Below, in pieces: positions 1 through 9,075 of a DNA stretch of 64,000 nt; the stretch's first letter is position 1; the number at the start of each line of letters is the position of its first letter. This DNA is from Cellulomonas xiejunii (lineage in GTDB: Bacteria > Actinomycetota > Actinomycetes > Actinomycetales > Cellulomonadaceae). Where the stretch lies: contig NZ_CP101987.1 in NCBI RefSeq assembly GCF_024508315.1, positions 3,534,001-3,598,000 of the forward strand. The letters are read 5' to 3'. The notes under the pieces were generated by a model. The model was not told the origin of the DNA and made no database searches. It worked only from the letters and a program-made list of their open reading frames with translations. The translations under genes were made by a program, and so were the position numbers.

Positions 1-687
1 ACGTGGGACTCCCTGACGGCCCGCGAGGTCCTCGCGACGTTCGCCGACGCCTACCGCGTCGACCGTGCGACAGCGTCGGCCCGCATCGAGGAGCTGCTCG
101 CGACCGTGCACCTCACGGAGTACGCCGACCAGCCCGCCGCCGTCCTGTCCCGCGGTCAGAAGCAGCGCCTCGGCCTGGCCCGCGCGCTCGTCCACGACCC
201 GCAGGTGCTGCTGCTCGACGAGCCGGCCAGCGGGCTCGACCCGCGCTCGCGCGTCGACCTGCGGATCCTGCTGCGCCGCCTCGCGGACGAGGGCCGCACC
301 GTCCTGGTGTCCTCGCACGTGCTGTCCGAGCTCGACGAGATGGCCGACGACGCGGTGTTCCTCTCGCGCGGGCGCACTGTCGCCGGGCTGTCCGAGGCCG
401 ACGTCGCGACCGGCCGGCGCACGTGGCACGTGCGGGCGCTGTCGCTCACCGAGCTCACCGCGTGGCTCGACGCGACCGGAGTGGCGTACCGCCCCGACGG
501 CGCCACACGGGCCGCGGACGCACCGACAGCCGTCGCCGGGGGCGTCCTCGTCGACGTCGACGGCGAGGCCGGCGCCGCCGCGCTGCTGCGCGACGCCGTC
601 GCCGCCGGTGTCCCCGTCGTGTCGTCGGCACCCGCCGCCGGTGCGCTCGAGCAGGCGTACCTCGCACTGGAGGAGGAGCGGCGATGA
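1..687 (+). CDS. ABC transporter ATP-binding protein, 5' end outside the window
   Basis: The reading frame is open from the first base, so the start codon and Walker A motif lie to the left of the window. What remains shows the ABC signature LSRGQKQR (about codons 49-56), the Walker B stretch VLLLDEPASGLDP and the H-loop SSH, followed by a roughly 100-residue C-terminal extension typical of ATPases paired with ABC-2 exporters. The TGA stop overlaps the ATG of the next gene (ATGA, 684-687), so the two are translationally coupled. The substrate cannot be told from sequence. This part of an ABC ATPase is certain; 'exporter' is inferred from the partner permease. Confidence 0.93.
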   Translation, partial: TWDSLTAREVLATFADAYRVDRATASARIEELLATVHLTEYADQPAAVLSRGQKQRLGLARALVHDPQVLLLDEPASGLDPRSRVDLRILLRRLADEGRTVLVSSHVLSELDEMADDAVFLSRGRTVAGLSEADVATGRRTWHVRALSLTELTAWLDATGVAYRPDGATRAADAPTAVAGGVLVDVDGEAGAAALLRDAVAAGVPVVSSAPAAGALEQAYLALEEERR

Positions 688-1826
688 CCGCGACCACGAC
701 CACCCCGCCCCCCGCGCCCGGGACGACACCGCGCGTGGGCACCTGGACGGTGACGTGGCACGGCGTGCGCACCGTCGCGGCCCTCGAGCTGCGGCAGCGC
801 GTCCGCTCGTCACGGTGGAAGACCGCGCTGATCGTGTGGTTCGTCGTCGTGGGGGCGATCACGCTCCTCGCGGGCGGCGTCCTGACGATCTTCGACGACT
901 CCGCCGTGACGACCGACCAGGCCGGCGCCGTGCTGTTCGTCGTCGTGACGGCGCTCGTGCTCGGGCTCGGCCTCCTGGTCACGCCGACCCTCGCGTCGAC
1001 GGCCGTGAACGGGGACCGGTCCGCCGGGACGCTCGCGACCCTGCAGGTCACCCTGCTCTCGCCCACGGAGATCGCCGCCGGCAAGCTGCTGGCCGCGTGG
1101 GTCAGCGCGTGCGCGTTCCTCGTCGTCAGCCTGCCGTTCTTCGCGATCGCGCTGGCGATGGGCGGCGTTCCCGTCGCGACGCTGCCGCGTGTGGTCGTGC
1201 TCATCGCGCTGCTGCTCGCGGCGGTGTGCGGCATGGGCCTCGGCTGGTCGACGCTCGCGGCGCGGCCCGCCGGGTCGACGGTGCTGACCTTCGTCACGGT
1301 GGCCGGGCTCACGGTGTTCACACCCGTCTTCTTCGGCCTGACCTACCCGTTCCTCAGCACCACGCAGGACGTGCAGGTCTACGGGGTGCCCGACTCCTAC
1401 TGGATGGAGATGGACAAGGAGACCGGTGCGCCGACCACCGTTCCCGTGTGCGAGTTGAGCGTGCAGGAGCGGTCCGTGGCCCGCACCGAGCGGACGTGGT
1501 GGCTGCTGGCGATCAACCCGTTCGCGGTCGTCGCGGACGGCGCCGTGCCGGCGTCGGCGACGACGGACGAGGACTCCCCCGGCGAGGTCGTCGCCGCCGC
1601 CACGCAGACCCTGCGCGACCTGCGACTGGGTGAGCCGGAGATCATCGACGAGTGCTGGACCGACGAGGACACCTCGGACCTCGTCCCCGTGCGTGACGGA
1701 GCCGGACCCGTGTGGCCCGTCGGGCTCGCGGTGAACCTGCTGCTCGGTGCCGCGGGGTTCGTCGTCGCCGTCCGCCGGCTGCGCATCCCGCAGCGCACCC
1801 TCGCCCGCGGTACGCGCGTGGCCTGA
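684..1826 (+). CDS. ABC-2 type transporter permease
   Basis: A 380-residue integral membrane protein starting at the ATG that overlaps the stop of the upstream ATPase. About six hydrophobic segments are visible: one near residues 50-75, four between about 80 and 220, and one close to the C terminus. A polar loop of about 130 residues before the last segment is probably extracytoplasmic; it contains two isolated cysteines (in VPVCEL and DECWTD) that could form a disulfide. The NGDRSAGTL stretch after the second segment is typical of ABC-2 permeases. With the upstream ATPase it forms an exporter of unknown substrate. Confidence 0.9.
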   Translation: MTATTTTPPPAPGTTPRVGTWTVTWHGVRTVAALELRQRVRSSRWKTALIVWFVVVGAITLLAGGVLTIFDDSAVTTDQAGAVLFVVVTALVLGLGLLVTPTLASTAVNGDRSAGTLATLQVTLLSPTEIAAGKLLAAWVSACAFLVVSLPFFAIALAMGGVPVATLPRVVVLIALLLAAVCGMGLGWSTLAARPAGSTVLTFVTVAGLTVFTPVFFGLTYPFLSTTQDVQVYGVPDSYWMEMDKETGAPTTVPVCELSVQERSVARTERTWWLLAINPFAVVADGAVPASATTDEDSPGEVVAAATQTLRDLRLGEPEIIDECWTDEDTSDLVPVRDGAGPVWPVGLAVNLLLGAAGFVVAVRRLRIPQRTLARGTRVA

Positions 1827-1943
1827 CACGCCCCGGCCCCGCGCCGGGCCCACGACGCCGCCCGCCGGTCATCCCGTCCCCGCCCCCCGGTCCTCTCCCC
1901 TCCGGTCGGCGGTCACCGACGGCGACCGGCGGGCGGACCAGCG

Positions 1944-2525
1944 TCAGGGCTGCAGCGCGTCGTACTCCGCCTCGGCCGCGACGTCGTCCTCCACGTCGAG
2001 ACGGACGTGCGCGAGGATCGTCTGGATGGCACGCAGCGTGCTGGCGGCCCGCTCGCCCCAGTCGGACAGGTAGCTGAACTGCCACCACCACAGCGCCTCC
2101 AGCACGTGCCCGCGCTCGTGGTGCGCCAGCCCCTGGGTGAGCGCGCCGACGATCGCGACGAGGTCACCGGAGATCGTCGCCTCCTCGACCTCCGCGCCCA
2201 GCAGCGGGTCCACGACCTCGACGTACTCGTCGATGCCGTCGAAGAGGTTCGCGAGGTTCGCGCGCAGCGGCTCGAGGTCCGCGTCCGGGCCGACGTCGGG
2301 CTCGAAGCGCGACGGGGGGACGACGTCGGTCGTCGCGCCGAGGCGCGCACCGGCCGCGAGCAGGTCGGACAGCGCCAGCAGCAGCAACGGCAGCGACGCG
2401 TCGGGCGCCGAGCCGGCCGCGACCTCCGTCACCGTCGTGAGGAAGCCGCGGGCCTCGGACGCGACGGCGTCCGCGATCTCCCTCAGGTCCGCGTCCGCCA
2501 CGGGCCGTTCGTCGTCGGTGGTCAT
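1944..2525 (-). CDS. DUF5063 domain-containing protein
   Basis: A 193-residue, acidic, mostly helical soluble protein that I recognise as the actinobacterial DUF5063 family, which usually sits next to recR. The ATG at 2525 is chosen because a strong GGAGGGGGA ribosome-binding site lies just upstream. A GTG nine codons earlier would overlap recR and lacks such a site. Conserved-looking features are the TTVTEVAAG helix, a central acidic segment and the aromatic run LEALWWWQFSYL. It is the last gene of the dnaX-recR operon, about 20 bp after recR. No catalytic motif is visible and the function is unknown; the position suggests a link to DNA replication or repair. Confidence 0.85.
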   Translation of the reverse strand: MTTDDERPVADADLREIADAVASEARGFLTTVTEVAAGSAPDASLPLLLLALSDLLAAGARLGATTDVVPPSRFEPDVGPDADLEPLRANLANLFDGIDEYVEVVDPLLGAEVEEATISGDLVAIVGALTQGLAHHERGHVLEALWWWQFSYLSDWGERAASTLRAIQTILAHVRLDVEDDVAAEAEYDALQP

Positions 2526-2544
2526 GCCCTCCCCCTCCAGGTCG

Positions 2545-3144
2545 TCATGCACTCAGGCGCCGGCGGCCCTCGAACGCGCGGCCGAGGGTCACCTCGTCCG
2601 CGTACTCCAGGTCCCCGCCCACCGGCAGGCCGGACGCGAGCCGGCTGACCGTCAGGCCCATCGGCACCAGCAGCCGCGCCAGGTAGGTGGCCGTGGCCTC
2701 GCCCTCGACGTTGGGGTCGGTGGCGAGGATGACCTCGGTGACCGCGCCGTCGGCGAGGCGCCGCATGAGCTGCGCGATACGCAGGTCGTCGGGCCCGACG
2801 CCCGCGATCGGGTTGATGGCCCCGCCGAGCACGTGGTACCGGCCACGGAACTCCCGCGTGCGCTCGATCGCGACGACGTCCTTGGCCTCCTCGACGACGC
2901 AGATGGTCGTCAGCAGCCGGCGCGGGTCACGGCAGATGCGGCACTGCGGCTCCTGGGCGACGTTGCCGCAGATCTCGCAGAACTGCACGCGCAGCTTGAC
3001 CTCGCTCAGCGCGTCCGCGAGCCGGCGTACGTCCGCGGGGTCCGCCGCGAGGATGTGGAACGCGATGCGCTGGGCGCTCTTGGGGCCGACCCCGGGCAGC
3101 CGCCCGAGCTCGTCGACCAGGTCCTGGATCGCGCCTTCGTACAC
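2545..3144 (-). CDS. recR: Recombination mediator protein RecR
   Basis: Full-length RecR of 199 residues with GTG start. It shows the N-terminal helix-hairpin-helix [17 protein letters not shown] (residues about 15-31), the four-cysteine zinc finger CEICG...CRIC (about 56-71), the Toprim core [14 protein letters not shown] and the acidic [13 protein letters not shown] motif. RecR works with RecO and RecF to load RecA on single-stranded DNA gaps in the cytoplasm. It lies downstream of dnaX as in most bacteria, here with a DUF3060 lipoprotein gene between them. No unusual substitution is seen. Confidence 0.98.
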   Translation of the reverse strand: MYEGAIQDLVDELGRLPGVGPKSAQRIAFHILAADPADVRRLADALSEVKLRVQFCEICGNVAQEPQCRICRDPRRLLTTICVVEEAKDVVAIERTREFRGRYHVLGGAINPIAGVGPDDLRIAQLMRRLADGAVTEVILATDPNVEGEATATYLARLLVPMGLTVSRLASGLPVGGDLEYADEVTLGRAFEGRRRLSA

Positions 3145-3183
3145 CCCGTCAGCCTAGCCGTGCCCGACCGTGCGATCGGCGCG

Positions 3184-3870
3184 TCAGCGGGCGGCGAGCC
3201 GGACGACCCCGACGGGCCCGTAGGCCGCGCCGTCGCCCGTGCTGCTGCTGACCTCCGGGATGCCGTCCTCCCAGGCGACCCGCACGTCCTGCGCCTCGAC
3301 GACCACGACGTCCACCGTCGCGACGACGACCTGGGCACCGGCACCCTGCACGACCAACCGCTCGACGTCGCGTGCCACGACGCGGGCGTCCGTACCCGTG
3401 ACCGTCAGGGTCGCGCAGTCACCCGAGACGTCCACGGCACCGCCCGTCGGGACCAGCAGGTCACCGCCGTCGCAGGTCAGCCACTGCGTGACCTGCCCGT
3501 CGAGCGCGTCCCGGTCGAGGACCGGTGGCAGCCCCGTGCCGGCCTGGCCGCCTGCTCCTGCCCCTGTGTCGCCGGAGGGCTGGTCGCCGCGGGGTCGGTC
3601 CCCGCCGGACCGGTCACCCGGCGGCCGGTCACCCCGGAGCCACACGTCGGTGCCCTCGGGGACGTCGATCACCTCACCCGTCTGCGGGTCGACCCAGCGC
3701 GCCACCGCGGTGGCCGGGTCGCCGAGACGCGTGATGGACGCGGTGACCTCCTGCTCGCCCGGCACCGAGCACCCGGCGAGGAGCAGCGCGCCGGCGAGCG
3801 GCGCGGCCGCGAGCACCCCCGTCCGTCCCGCTCGTGCGCGGGGAGGGGCCGGCGCGGGGGCAGCGGGCAT
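3184..3870 (-). CDS. DUF3060 lipoprotein
   Basis: A 228-residue predicted lipoprotein. The ATG at 3870 is preceded by a GGAGG site. The N terminus has an Ala/Pro/Arg-rich stretch, a hydrophobic core and the lipobox LLLAGC near residues 29-34, so it should be diacylated and held on the outer face of the membrane. Residues about 75-105 are a low-complexity Gly/Asp/Arg/Pro linker with repeating GDRP-like units. The C-terminal half (from about 115) has the repetitive beta pattern of DUF3060, with DARVVARDVERLVVQGAGAQV. It begins about 20 bp after dnaX and is likely cotranscribed. Function unknown. Confidence 0.82.
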   Translation of the reverse strand: MPAAPAPAPPRARAGRTGVLAAAPLAGALLLAGCSVPGEQEVTASITRLGDPATAVARWVDPQTGEVIDVPEGTDVWLRGDRPPGDRSGGDRPRGDQPSGDTGAGAGGQAGTGLPPVLDRDALDGQVTQWLTCDGGDLLVPTGGAVDVSGDCATLTVTGTDARVVARDVERLVVQGAGAQVVVATVDVVVVEAQDVRVAWEDGIPEVSSSTGDGAAYGPVGVVRLAAR

Positions 3871-3890
3871 GACAGGTGCCTCCGGTGAGG

Positions 3891-6455
3891 TCAGACGTCG
3901 ATCTGCTCGTCGATGACGCGCCCGCCGAGCACCTGGGCCACCAGGGGGACGCCCACGAGCCCGGACTGGCCGATCGTCGGGTCGTCGGGCGACGGCTCGT
4001 CCGGCTCCGACATCCGGCCGCGCGACTGTGCGGCCGCCGCACGGGCGGCCGCGATGCCGCGCTCGCGGGCCGTCCCACGGCCGGGTGCGGCCGTTCCGCC
4101 GGCGCCGGGACCACCCGACGCGGGCCGTCCGGCAGCGGCCGGGGCGGCGGACGTCCCGCCGGAGCGGGCAGCCGGCGGGCCGTTGCGCCACGGGTCGTCG
4201 GGCTCGTCACCCGGCGGGATGTCGTCGTCGGGGTGCACGACGACCGGGGCCTCGCCGGTGCGCGCGCCCTGACCACCCGAGCCGGGGGCCTGCGTCCGGG
4301 CGGCCGCACCCTCACCGGGCTCGGGCTCCCACGGCGGCACCGGCCGGTCCGAGGACCCGTCACCGGCGGGGTCGTCCGCGGGCGCGGCCTCGCCGGCACC
4401 GGCCGGACGACCCGGGCGATCGCGGCCGGCACCATCGGCAGCGGGACGGCCACCGGGCGGCGCGACAACGGGCACGGCGCGCTGGCCGTCCTGCTCCGGT
4501 GCGGCCGCCGGGACGTCCCAGGACGCGGCCGCTCGCTCGCGCGAGATCGTCCCGGGCACCTGCGGCACCTCGGACGACGGCGCGGCCGCCGGACGGGCCG
4601 ACGCACCGCCGGGCTCGTCGAGCACGGCCTCGACGCGTGCGGTGACCCCGAGCGTCTCCGACAGCGCGCGGGCCACGACGTCACCGTGGTTGCTGTTGCG
4701 GAACGTGGTGACGAGGCCGGGCTGCGCGAACCCGAGCCGCAGCGTCGTCGCGTCGAGCTCGAGGACCTGCGCGTGCTGGTTGACGAGCGCCCACGAGGGC
4801 AGCCGCAGCCGCCGCAGCGTCGTCAGCACGTCGGGCCAGCGGCGGCGCAGCATCTCGGTGTCCGCCGCTGCCGCGACGGCGCCGGGTGCGGGCGTCGGGG
4901 GCTGGGCGGGCGTCGGGGGCTGGGCGGGCGCCGCCGACGGGGACGGGGTCGACGGCTCGGGCGGGGTCGACGGCTGGGCGGCGGCCGTGGTCGGCGGGGT
5001 CCGGACCTCGCCCGGGGCACCGGGACCGTCCGGACGCCCTTGCGGCTCGTCGGCACCGTCTCGACCGCCCGTCGGGCGCGCACGGCCGGCAGGGTCCACA
5101 GCGGCAGGGCTCGCAGCGGTGGCGTGCGCAGCTGTGCTCACCTCGGCCGCGGGCGCCTCGGCGCGCACGGCTGCGGGCTCGGGGCGGACCACCGGCACGG
5201 GCGTCGCGGCGGGTGCGGTCGCCGCCCGCGGCTCCTCGACCCGGGCTGCGGACGCAGGCGCCGCGGGAACGTGCGCGCCCGGCGCGGCTCCGGCCGCGGG
5301 CAGCCCGCGCTCGAGCCGGTCGATCCGCGCCCCGAGGCCGGTGCGCGAGTCGTCCACGCTGGGCAGCAGCAGCCGGGCCATGAGCAGCTCGAGGTGCAGG
5401 CGCGGTGACGTCGCACCGACCATCTCGGTGAGGGCGGCGTTGGTCAGGTCGGCCGAACGGGACAGCTCGGACGCGCCGAGGTGCGTCGACTGCCGTCGCA
5501 TGCGGTCGAGCTGGTCGGCCGGCAGGTCGCGCAGGACCGCGTCGGCCGCGTCGCCCGACGCGGCGATGACGATGAGGTCGCGCAGCCGCTCCAGCAGGTC
5601 CTCGACGAACCGTCGCGGCTCGTGGCCCGTCGCGACGACGCGCTCCACGACGCGGAAGGCCGACGCCCCGTCGCGTGCGGCGATGGCGTCGACCAGGTCG
5701 TCGAGCAGCGAGGCGTGCGTGTAGCCGAGCAGCGCGACGGCGCCCTCGTAGTCGAGGCCGGCGTCGCCCGAGCCCGCGATGAGCTGGTCGAGCACCGACA
5801 GCGTGTCACGCACGGACCCGCCGCCCGAGCGCACCACGAGCGGCAGCACGCCGGAGCCCACGGGCACGCCCTCGGTCGCGCAGAGCTGCTCGAGGTAGGG
5901 CACGAGCACGTCGGGCGGGACGAGCCGGAACGGGTAGTGGTGCGTGCGGGAGCGGATGGTGCCGATGACCTTGTCGGGCTCCGTCGTCGCGAAGATGAAC
6001 TTCACGTGCGGCGGCGGCTCCTCGACGATCTTGAGCAGCGCGTTGAAGCCCTGCGGCGAGACCATGTGCGCCTCGTCGAGGATGAAGACCTTGTAGCGGT
6101 CCCGCGCGGGGGCGAACGTCGCGCGCTCGCGCAGCTCGCGGGCGTCGTCGACACCACCGTGGCTGGCCGCGTCGATCTCGACGACGTCGAGCGACCCGGA
6201 GCCGCCGCGCGCGAGCTCGACGCACGACGGGCACACGCCGCACGGGGTGTCGGTCGGCCCCTCGGCGCAGTTGAGGCACCGCGCGAGGATCCGTGCGCTC
6301 GTCGTCTTGCCGCAGCCGCGCGGCCCGGAGAACAGGTAGGCGTGGTTGGCCTGGCCCGACCGCAGGGCCTGCCGCAGGGGCGCGGTCACGTGATCCTGCC
6401 CGATCACCTCGGCGAAGGACTCGGGCCGGTAGCGGCGGTACAGCGCTGTCGTCAC
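3891..6455 (-). CDS. dnaX: DNA polymerase III subunits gamma and tau
   Basis: The clamp-loader ATPase of the replicative polymerase, 854 residues, GTG start giving MTTALYRRYRPESFAEVIGQ. The AAA+ core shows Walker A GPRGCGKTTSARI (about 44-56), a four-cysteine zinc module (CLNCAEG...CGVCPSC), Walker B VFILDEAHM and the SRC-like sensor region. From about residue 370 the protein becomes a very long Pro/Ala-rich linker with tandem PAQPPTP units and a conserved tau-like block around 545-610, as usual in high-GC actinobacteria. No slippery frameshift site is evident. It heads the dnaX-DUF3060-recR-DUF5063 operon, and the SRP RNA gene lies upstream as in related genomes. Confidence 0.97.
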   Translation of the reverse strand: MTTALYRRYRPESFAEVIGQDHVTAPLRQALRSGQANHAYLFSGPRGCGKTTSARILARCLNCAEGPTDTPCGVCPSCVELARGGSGSLDVVEIDAASHGGVDDARELRERATFAPARDRYKVFILDEAHMVSPQGFNALLKIVEEPPPHVKFIFATTEPDKVIGTIRSRTHHYPFRLVPPDVLVPYLEQLCATEGVPVGSGVLPLVVRSGGGSVRDTLSVLDQLIAGSGDAGLDYEGAVALLGYTHASLLDDLVDAIAARDGASAFRVVERVVATGHEPRRFVEDLLERLRDLIVIAASGDAADAVLRDLPADQLDRMRRQSTHLGASELSRSADLTNAALTEMVGATSPRLHLELLMARLLLPSVDDSRTGLGARIDRLERGLPAAGAAPGAHVPAAPASAARVEEPRAATAPAATPVPVVRPEPAAVRAEAPAAEVSTAAHATAASPAAVDPAGRARPTGGRDGADEPQGRPDGPGAPGEVRTPPTTAAAQPSTPPEPSTPSPSAAPAQPPTPAQPPTPAPGAVAAAADTEMLRRRWPDVLTTLRRLRLPSWALVNQHAQVLELDATTLRLGFAQPGLVTTFRNSNHGDVVARALSETLGVTARVEAVLDEPGGASARPAAAPSSEVPQVPGTISRERAAASWDVPAAAPEQDGQRAVPVVAPPGGRPAADGAGRDRPGRPAGAGEAAPADDPAGDGSSDRPVPPWEPEPGEGAAARTQAPGSGGQGARTGEAPVVVHPDDDIPPGDEPDDPWRNGPPAARSGGTSAAPAAAGRPASGGPGAGGTAAPGRGTARERGIAAARAAAAQSRGRMSEPDEPSPDDPTIGQSGLVGVPLVAQVLGGRVIDEQIDV

Positions 6456-6530
6456 ACCCCGAGCCTAAGCGCCACCGCCCACACGGCGGCACCGCCGTCC
6501 CCACCCGTGGACCTCACCGCGTCCGGGCCC

Positions 6531-8759
6531 TCAGTCGGCACGGACGACCGTGTCCGCCAGGACGCGGTGCAGCAGCGGGCGCGTCGCCTCCGTGGCGGCC
6601 ACGACCAGCCCGACCCCCACCGTCAGGCTCCCGACCAGCAGCAGCAGGCCCTGCGGCGCGGTGAGCGCAGCGAGACCGAAGAGCGGGAAGAACATCACGA
6701 GCGCGGCGAGCGCCGACCCCACCGACACGACCAGCACCGGCACCAGCACCTCGCGCCGTCGCACACGGTCGAACAGGTCGGTCGGCACACCGGCGAGCCG
6801 CGCGAGCGACAGCTCCCGCCGCCGGTCCAGCACGGCCGCGGCCTGCGCGATCCCCGCGGACACGGCCGCGAGCAGGAACGTGATCGCGAGGGTGAGCAGG
6901 GACCCCGTGAGCAGGTCCGCCGAGACGATCGCGTCCTCGGGGCTGCCTCCCGGACCACCCGCGAGCAGGGGCACGACCGCGAGGCACCCCGCGACGAACG
7001 ACGCGAGCCCCAGCCCGCCGACGACGCGCCAGACCGCACGCGGGTCGTCGAGCAGCCGTCGCGCCGCGAGAAGCTGCTCGGGCGTCCGCGCGAGGCGCAG
7101 CCGCACGCGCCCGAGCACGCCGAGCGCCCACGGCCCGACCGCGTTCATCGTGAGGAACGCGACCGCGAGGCCCGCGAGCATGATGCCGACGAACGCCGCG
7201 GCGAGCGCCTGCCCGACGACCGACACCACCATGAACGCCCCGAACGCCAGGACGGCGACGACGACGCGCACGGCCTTGAGCCCCGGACGCGCCACGCGCT
7301 GCGCGACCCCCAGGGGCGACACGACGACGCGCCGCAGCGACACGGCACCGCTGACCGCCGCGAGCAGCGGCACCGCGAGCCACGTGAGCAGCACGACCGG
7401 CACGCCGACCCACAGCTCCCCGACGGTGAACGGCCGCCCCTGGAAGGGGATCTGCGTCCACACCCCCAGCAGCACGCCGTACAGCGCGGTCCCCGCCACC
7501 GCACCGGCCAGGCCCTGCAGGGCGGTCTCGACGAGGGTGAGGCCGACCACCTCGCGCGGGGTGGCGCCCAGGAGCCGCAGCGCCGCCAGCCGGGCGTCGC
7601 GCCGCGCGACGCCGAGCCGTGCGGCCGCGCCACCGAGGGTGAGCAGCGGCACGACCAGCAGGATCGTCGCGGTCACCGCGAGCGTCACGTAGAAGCCGCC
7701 CGCCTCGCGCTCGAGGTCGGTCACGGGGTGCGCGGCCCGGTCGATGAACCCCAGCAGCGCCGCGACGACGGACAGCGTCAGGGCCGTCGACACCGCGAAC
7801 GCGGTGACGGCCAGGACGGTGGTCGTGCGGCTGTCGCGTCCTGCGGCGCGCTGCAGGCGCGGTGCCAGCGCGAGGACGGGGTTGACCCTCACCGGTCGCC
7901 GCCGCTCACGGGGAGGTCGCCGACGCCCTGCCCGACGCCCGCGTCCGCCGCCCGCCGCCGCCCGCTCGCCGGGACGCGGTCCCGCGCCGGTCCCCGTGGT
8001 CGAGCCCGGCGCGACGACGAGCCCGTCGCGCATGTCGATGCGCCGGTCGCACCACGCCGCGACGTCGGCGTCGTGCGTGACGACGACGAGTGACGCGCCG
8101 ACCGTACGGGTCGACTCCACGAGCAGCTTCATGACGTCGTGCCCGGTGGACTGGTCGAGGGACCCCGTCGGCTCGTCGGCGAACACCACCTCGGGCCGCG
8201 TGACGAGGGCGCGCGCCACCGCGACGCGCTGCGCCTGCCCGCCGGACAGCTCACCCGGTCGTCGCCCCTCCGTGCCGGCGAGCCCCAACGCGGCGAGCCA
8301 CCGGTCCGCCGCGGCCTCGGCCGCCGCGCGCGACGTACCCGTGAGCATCGCCGGCAGGGCGACGTTCTCCCGTGCCGACAGCTCGGACAGCAGCTGCCCG
8401 AGCTGGAACACGAACCCGTACCGGCTGCGGCGCAGCAGCGACCGCTCCTTCTCGCCGAGCCCCTGCACCTCCTGCCCGCGCAGCGCCACGACGCCCGACG
8501 TCGGCACGAGGATCCCCGCGAGCACGTGCAGCAGCGTCGACTTGCCCGACCCCGAGGGGCCCATCACGGCGAGCGACTCCCCGTCGGCGAGGTCGACGTC
8601 GACGCCCGCGAGCGCGGTCGTGGCCCCGAAGCGGTGGACCAGCCCGCGCGCCGTGAGGCAGGGCGTGCCGCCGGACGACGCGCCCGGGCCGGACGACGCG
8701 CTCGGGCCGGACGACACGATCGGAAGCGGCGGCCGGACGGGGACGGACCTGGTGTTCAT
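6531..8759 (-). CDS. ABC transporter, ATPase and FtsX-like permease in one reading frame
   Basis: A single 742-residue frame holds two proteins that are usually separate. Residues about 30-250 are an ABC ATPase of the LolD/MacB type (Walker A MGPSGSGKST, signature LSGGQAQRV, Walker B VVFADEPTGSLD, H-loop THD). Residues about 290-742 are an FtsX-like permease with about eight membrane segments and the RLLGATPREV coupling motif. The Arg/Gly-rich junction (7895-7985) has poor third-position GC in this frame. Another frame there is GC3-clean and ends in TGA at 7889-7891, overlapping a GTG at 7890-7892 that would start the permease with VRVNPVLALA. An indel that joined two overlapping genes is therefore likely. 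ATG 8759 starts the ATPase. Confidence 0.88.
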   Translation of the reverse strand: MNTRSVPVRPPLPIVSSGPSASSGPGASSGGTPCLTARGLVHRFGATTALAGVDVDLADGESLAVMGPSGSGKSTLLHVLAGILVPTSGVVALRGQEVQGLGEKERSLLRRSRYGFVFQLGQLLSELSARENVALPAMLTGTSRAAAEAAADRWLAALGLAGTEGRRPGELSGGQAQRVAVARALVTRPEVVFADEPTGSLDQSTGHDVMKLLVESTRTVGASLVVVTHDADVAAWCDRRIDMRDGLVVAPGSTTGTGAGPRPGERAAAGGGRGRRAGRRRPPRERRRPVRVNPVLALAPRLQRAAGRDSRTTTVLAVTAFAVSTALTLSVVAALLGFIDRAAHPVTDLEREAGGFYVTLAVTATILLVVPLLTLGGAAARLGVARRDARLAALRLLGATPREVVGLTLVETALQGLAGAVAGTALYGVLLGVWTQIPFQGRPFTVGELWVGVPVVLLTWLAVPLLAAVSGAVSLRRVVVSPLGVAQRVARPGLKAVRVVVAVLAFGAFMVVSVVGQALAAAFVGIMLAGLAVAFLTMNAVGPWALGVLGRVRLRLARTPEQLLAARRLLDDPRAVWRVVGGLGLASFVAGCLAVVPLLAGGPGGSPEDAIVSADLLTGSLLTLAITFLLAAVSAGIAQAAAVLDRRRELSLARLAGVPTDLFDRVRRREVLVPVLVVSVGSALAALVMFFPLFGLAALTAPQGLLLLVGSLTVGVGLVVAATEATRPLLHRVLADTVVRAD

Positions 8760-8921
8760 ACGGCCATCGTGCGCGCGGGCCGGCGGCCGGCGCGTCCGGC
8801 GGCGGGACGTTCTCGCGGCCCCTCGCCTGCGACCCGAGGGGGACACCGCGGCGCACGCGCCCACCCGTGGTCGCACGAGCGCGCCGCACCGTCGCGGACG
8901 CACCGACGGTGCGCGGGCATG

Positions 8922-9018
8922 CAAGGACCCCCCGCACACCCGCCAGAGCTCGCCTGCCCTTGCTGCCTTCCGGCCCTGGGGGAGTTCAGCGAGATGACGC
9001 CGTACGAGGGGTCTGCGC
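8922..9018 (-). ncRNA. ffs: Signal recognition particle RNA, small bacterial type
   Basis: On the minus strand this interval contains the conserved SRP domain IV hairpin: CCAGGGCCGGAAGG, then CAGCAAGGGCAGG, with the GGAA tetraloop and asymmetric loop that bind Ffh. The flanks GACCCCTCG at the 5' side and CGGGGGGTCC at the 3' side pair to close the long helix. The RNA pairs with Ffh to target membrane proteins to the translocon. Its place upstream of dnaX matches actinobacterial synteny. The exact ends are estimated from the pairing to within a few bases. The rest of the gap between 8760 and 9075 shows no gene. Confidence 0.93.
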
Positions 9019-9075
9019 ACCACCCTAACCCAGGTGGGGAGCGCGCCGCGCCCACCCGGTGGGTGCCCTGTGGTG

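Noticed and set aside
3526..3640. Low-complexity GDRP/GDQP repeats in the DUF3060 lipoprotein as a functional repeat array
   Set aside because: They are degenerate and short, consistent with a flexible linker after the lipid anchor.
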